A stretch of 64,000 bases of DNA, from contig OY759273.1 in assembly GCA_963662155.1 (NCBI GenBank), positions 30,694,036 to 30,758,035 on the forward strand, given 5' to 3'. The notes under the pieces were generated by a model, which had not been told where the DNA came from, did not search any database, and worked only from the letters and a program-made list of their open reading frames with translations. This document shows, piece by piece, positions 62,135 to 64,000 of the stretch (positions within the stretch are counted from its first letter, which is position 1; each line of letters opens with the position of its first letter). Source of the DNA: Lamellibrachia columna. Lineage: Eukaryota; Annelida; Polychaeta; Sabellida; Siboglinidae. The position numbers and the translations under genes were made by a program.

Positions 62135-62596
62135 CTGTAAGAAATACCCAAACCACAAATGTTACTACAGCATAGTAACTAAAGACACAATATCCTGCAA
62201 CTCTTAAAACATTTGCTTTAAGTATTAAACTACCAATCGTAGTTTCCTTTCTAACCCTTAGAACAATTTCACCTGTGAATCGAATGTTTCATATGAACAG
62301 TGTTGTGATTTGTTGTGGGAGAAGAATGTTCGTCGTGTTTCCATTGTCCGTTTAGTGTGATTTGCTTGACGGACGTTTTGTTTTAATTACAGAACGTCAG
62401 TTTCTTATTGCCACGTTGTTGTCGCAATAGCAACTCGTGTATTCGTTGGTCAGGAACTTTAATTAAATAATATTATATTTAAAAGATTGTTGGTGTCCTT
62501 GTCACGTGGATGACCAAATCCAACTTTCCCTTTGTGGTATAACAGGCTTTCAACGCTAAGATAAACAAACAATTACATACACCGTGTTATACTTAC

Positions 62597-62860
62597 TAGT
62601 GTAGAATGTGTCATTCACTTCTGTACTCTGCTGGTCTCCACTCACGGTGACCACCACAACAGAGTGCTTTGTGCCAGCCGTCAGACCTGTGAAGGCAGCT
62701 GTTCTTGTGCCTTTGCCGTGTGTTTGGTTTTGGGACTTGTCACCTCCTTCTAGTGTCACGCCGTATCCAGTCAACGCACCATCACTTGGGACGTCCCAAC
62801 TAACAGTTAATGATTGCTCAGTCGTCGACAGCACGTGGAGGGTCCGAGGAACATTCGGTT
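62597..62860 (-). CDS. FN3 domain exon (gene B)
   Basis: 264 bp, phase 1-1, acceptor TCGTTTAG, donor A|GTAAGTAT. It reads PNVPRTLHVLSTTEQSLTVS, W-D-V-P-S-D-G-A-L-T-G-Y-G-V, TAGTKHSVVVVTVSGDQQST. LTGY type. An N-Q-T sequon is present. Confidence 0.92.
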
Positions 62861-63207
62861 CTAAACGAACAAAGTTACTGTGTATACGACATAAAAAACA
62901 CCAAATATGTCCCTGCATGGTTCATATTTTTTAAGTGAAGATATTGCTTTAGTTTCCGTTTATCTGCAAAATAATCACACGCTTTGATTTAATTTCAAAC
63001 ATATATATCAATGGTGTCTTCACAAATAACGTTTACACTTAAATGTACATTGAAATGTTGTATTGTTAATGCATCTCTCTATGTTATGACTGGTGTTGAG
63101 TGGGTGTTCCGCTATATGTGCATTGTTCTATTCAGCTCATGAATAACCGCGTAGTGGTTTGTGGTAACGCATACATGCAAATTTTTATCTGTGTTAAGGA
63201 GTGGGTG

Positions 63208-63247
<40 letters not shown>

Positions 63248-63589
63248 TGTGGGCGTGCGTGCGTGTATTGTACATTGTCGAACATATACCCATTTCTCAT
63301 TTTGAAAACCAATTGTTACTGTTGGAATAAAAAATATTCGAAGTTACGATTTCCTACTGTGAGAGCTATATACGGACTAGCCTGCAAAATGTCAAGAAAG
63401 AATGTTTTTGTGTCAATCTCAATCCTAAAGTAAACTTTTGTCTAGTTAGTATTGCGTAAATTATGATGCGTAGAATAATTAATTGCAATCGCCTTAGCTT
63501 AGCTTACTAGTCAAGAGTATCTATTCCACTTTTGTATTCTCCACAATTCTCAGAAAGACATACTTTACAAAGTCGTGTCACACACTTAC
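62861..63589 (-). other. Gene B intron homologous to gene A introns
   Basis: From about 63060 on it follows 1335-2210 of gene A, including the TGACTGGTGTTG block, a (GTGC)n run (63205-63262) where gene A has (TG)n, and a ghost exon end at 63507-63547. Confidence 0.75.
63507..63547 (-). pseudogene. Ghost of FN3 exon 3' end (gene B)
   Basis: The minus strand reads V-E-N-T-K-V-E, a stop, then ILLTSK over GTAAGC. It is the gene B counterpart of the gene A ghosts. Confidence 0.55.
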
Positions 63590-63853
63590 TAGTGTAGAAT
63601 GAGTTTTCAACTTTAGTACTCTGCTGACCTCCACTCGTTGTGACTACCCCTACAGAGTACTCTGTGCCAGCCGTCAGACCTGTGAATGTCGCATTTGTTG
63701 CATCTTTGTTGGGTGTTTGCGACGGAGGTGCGCCGTCACCCTCCAGTTTCACGGTGTATCCCTCCCACCCGCCGTCAGTAGGTGCTGCCCACTCGACTGT
63801 CAATGAAGATGTAGTCCTATTGGGCACGTCCAGATTCTCGACCGCATTTGGCA
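63590..63853 (-). CDS. FN3 domain exon (gene B, WEGY type, rightmost in window)
   Basis: 264 bp, phase 1-1, acceptor TCTTACAG, donor A|GTAAGTGT. PNAVENLDVPNRTTSSLTVE, TDGGWEGYTVKLEGDGAPPS, TEYSVGVVTTSGGQQSTKVE. It has sequons N-R-T and N-A-T. The rest of the gene lies beyond the right edge. Confidence 0.92.
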
Positions 63854-64000
63854 CTGTAAGAAATAACCAAAGCTTTACTACAACATAGTAAATGATGACA
63901 CAATATACATCAACTCTTAATACATATGCGCTAAGTATTAAAGTAACTGACCTTTTTGACCTTTGTTACAGCTACACCTTTGAGTAATATGGTTTAGATA
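63854..64000 (-). other. Gene B intron start at window edge
   Basis: Similar to 2474-2580 of gene A. No exon in this piece. Confidence 0.5.

Larger units (their letters stand above)
55690..63853 (-). other. Gene B locus: FN3(5+)-SEA-TM protein, 5' part outside window
   Basis: Gene model read right to left: FN3 exons at 63590, 62597, 61871, 61136 and 60348, SEA exons at 59176, 58575 and 57969, TM exon at 55690-55984. Phases are 1-1 for the FN3 exons and 1-0, 0-2, 2-1 across SEA, and all join. It shares intron sequence and FN3 subtypes with gene A, so the two are tandem paralogues, with A about 25 kb downstream of B. The lectin and signal parts would lie to the right of the window if the genes are alike. 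Confidence 0.75.

Overview
This is animal (metazoan) nuclear DNA, most likely from a marine invertebrate; I cannot name the phylum. The grounds are short 1-1 phase exons with GT-AG splice sites coding for extracellular modules, many decayed non-LTR retrotransposons, long (TG)n and (AT)n runs and several satellite arrays. No bacterial, organellar or viral gene set is visible. Almost every long open frame is a simple-repeat artefact or a transposon remnant. The host genes must be read as separate exons, all but one candidate on the minus strand.

Two related genes lie head to tail on the minus strand. Gene A (31.03 kb down past position 1) starts with a TATA-like box and a signal-peptide exon. 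After a 14 kb intron come two fucolectin-type (FTP, F5/8C-like) lectin domains, each split over two exons, and then at least six fibronectin type III (FN3) exons; it runs off the left edge. Gene B (right edge to about 55.7 kb) shows the other end of the same kind of protein: five FN3 exons, a SEA domain on three exons with a GS-V-K-V self-cleavage-like site, and a transmembrane exon that appears to change frame just after the membrane segment. Read together they suggest a family of type I cell-surface or shed adhesion/lectin receptors of the form signal peptide - FTP - FN3(n) - SEA - TM - short tail. No kinase or phosphatase domain is visible.

The loci grew by local duplication. In gene A a 2.2 kb unit with two FN3 exons, a (TG)n run and a 'ghost' of the FN3 exon end repeats in tandem, and part of the same intron recurs in gene B. 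The FTP exon pair is duplicated together with a retrotransposon in its middle intron; one copy was later split by an RTE-type element.

Layout: 0-7.4 kb, FN3 and FTP exons; 7.5-17.2 kb, FTP exons with nested LINEs, one carrying a decayed 2A-like peptide; 17.2-31 kb, the large intron 1 with microsatellites, a 1.8 kb inverted-repeat region and a 136-bp satellite made from a LINE C-terminus; 31-55 kb, intergenic DNA with a 33-bp minisatellite, a hammerhead-ribozyme-like core, a 46-bp palindrome, a 1.46 kb hAT-type element with 8-bp target duplication, a 49-bp satellite of about 56 copies, a ZBED-type transposase relic, a 467-bp MITE with perfect 8-bp target duplication, and an orphan plus-strand transmembrane exon; 55-64 kb, gene B.
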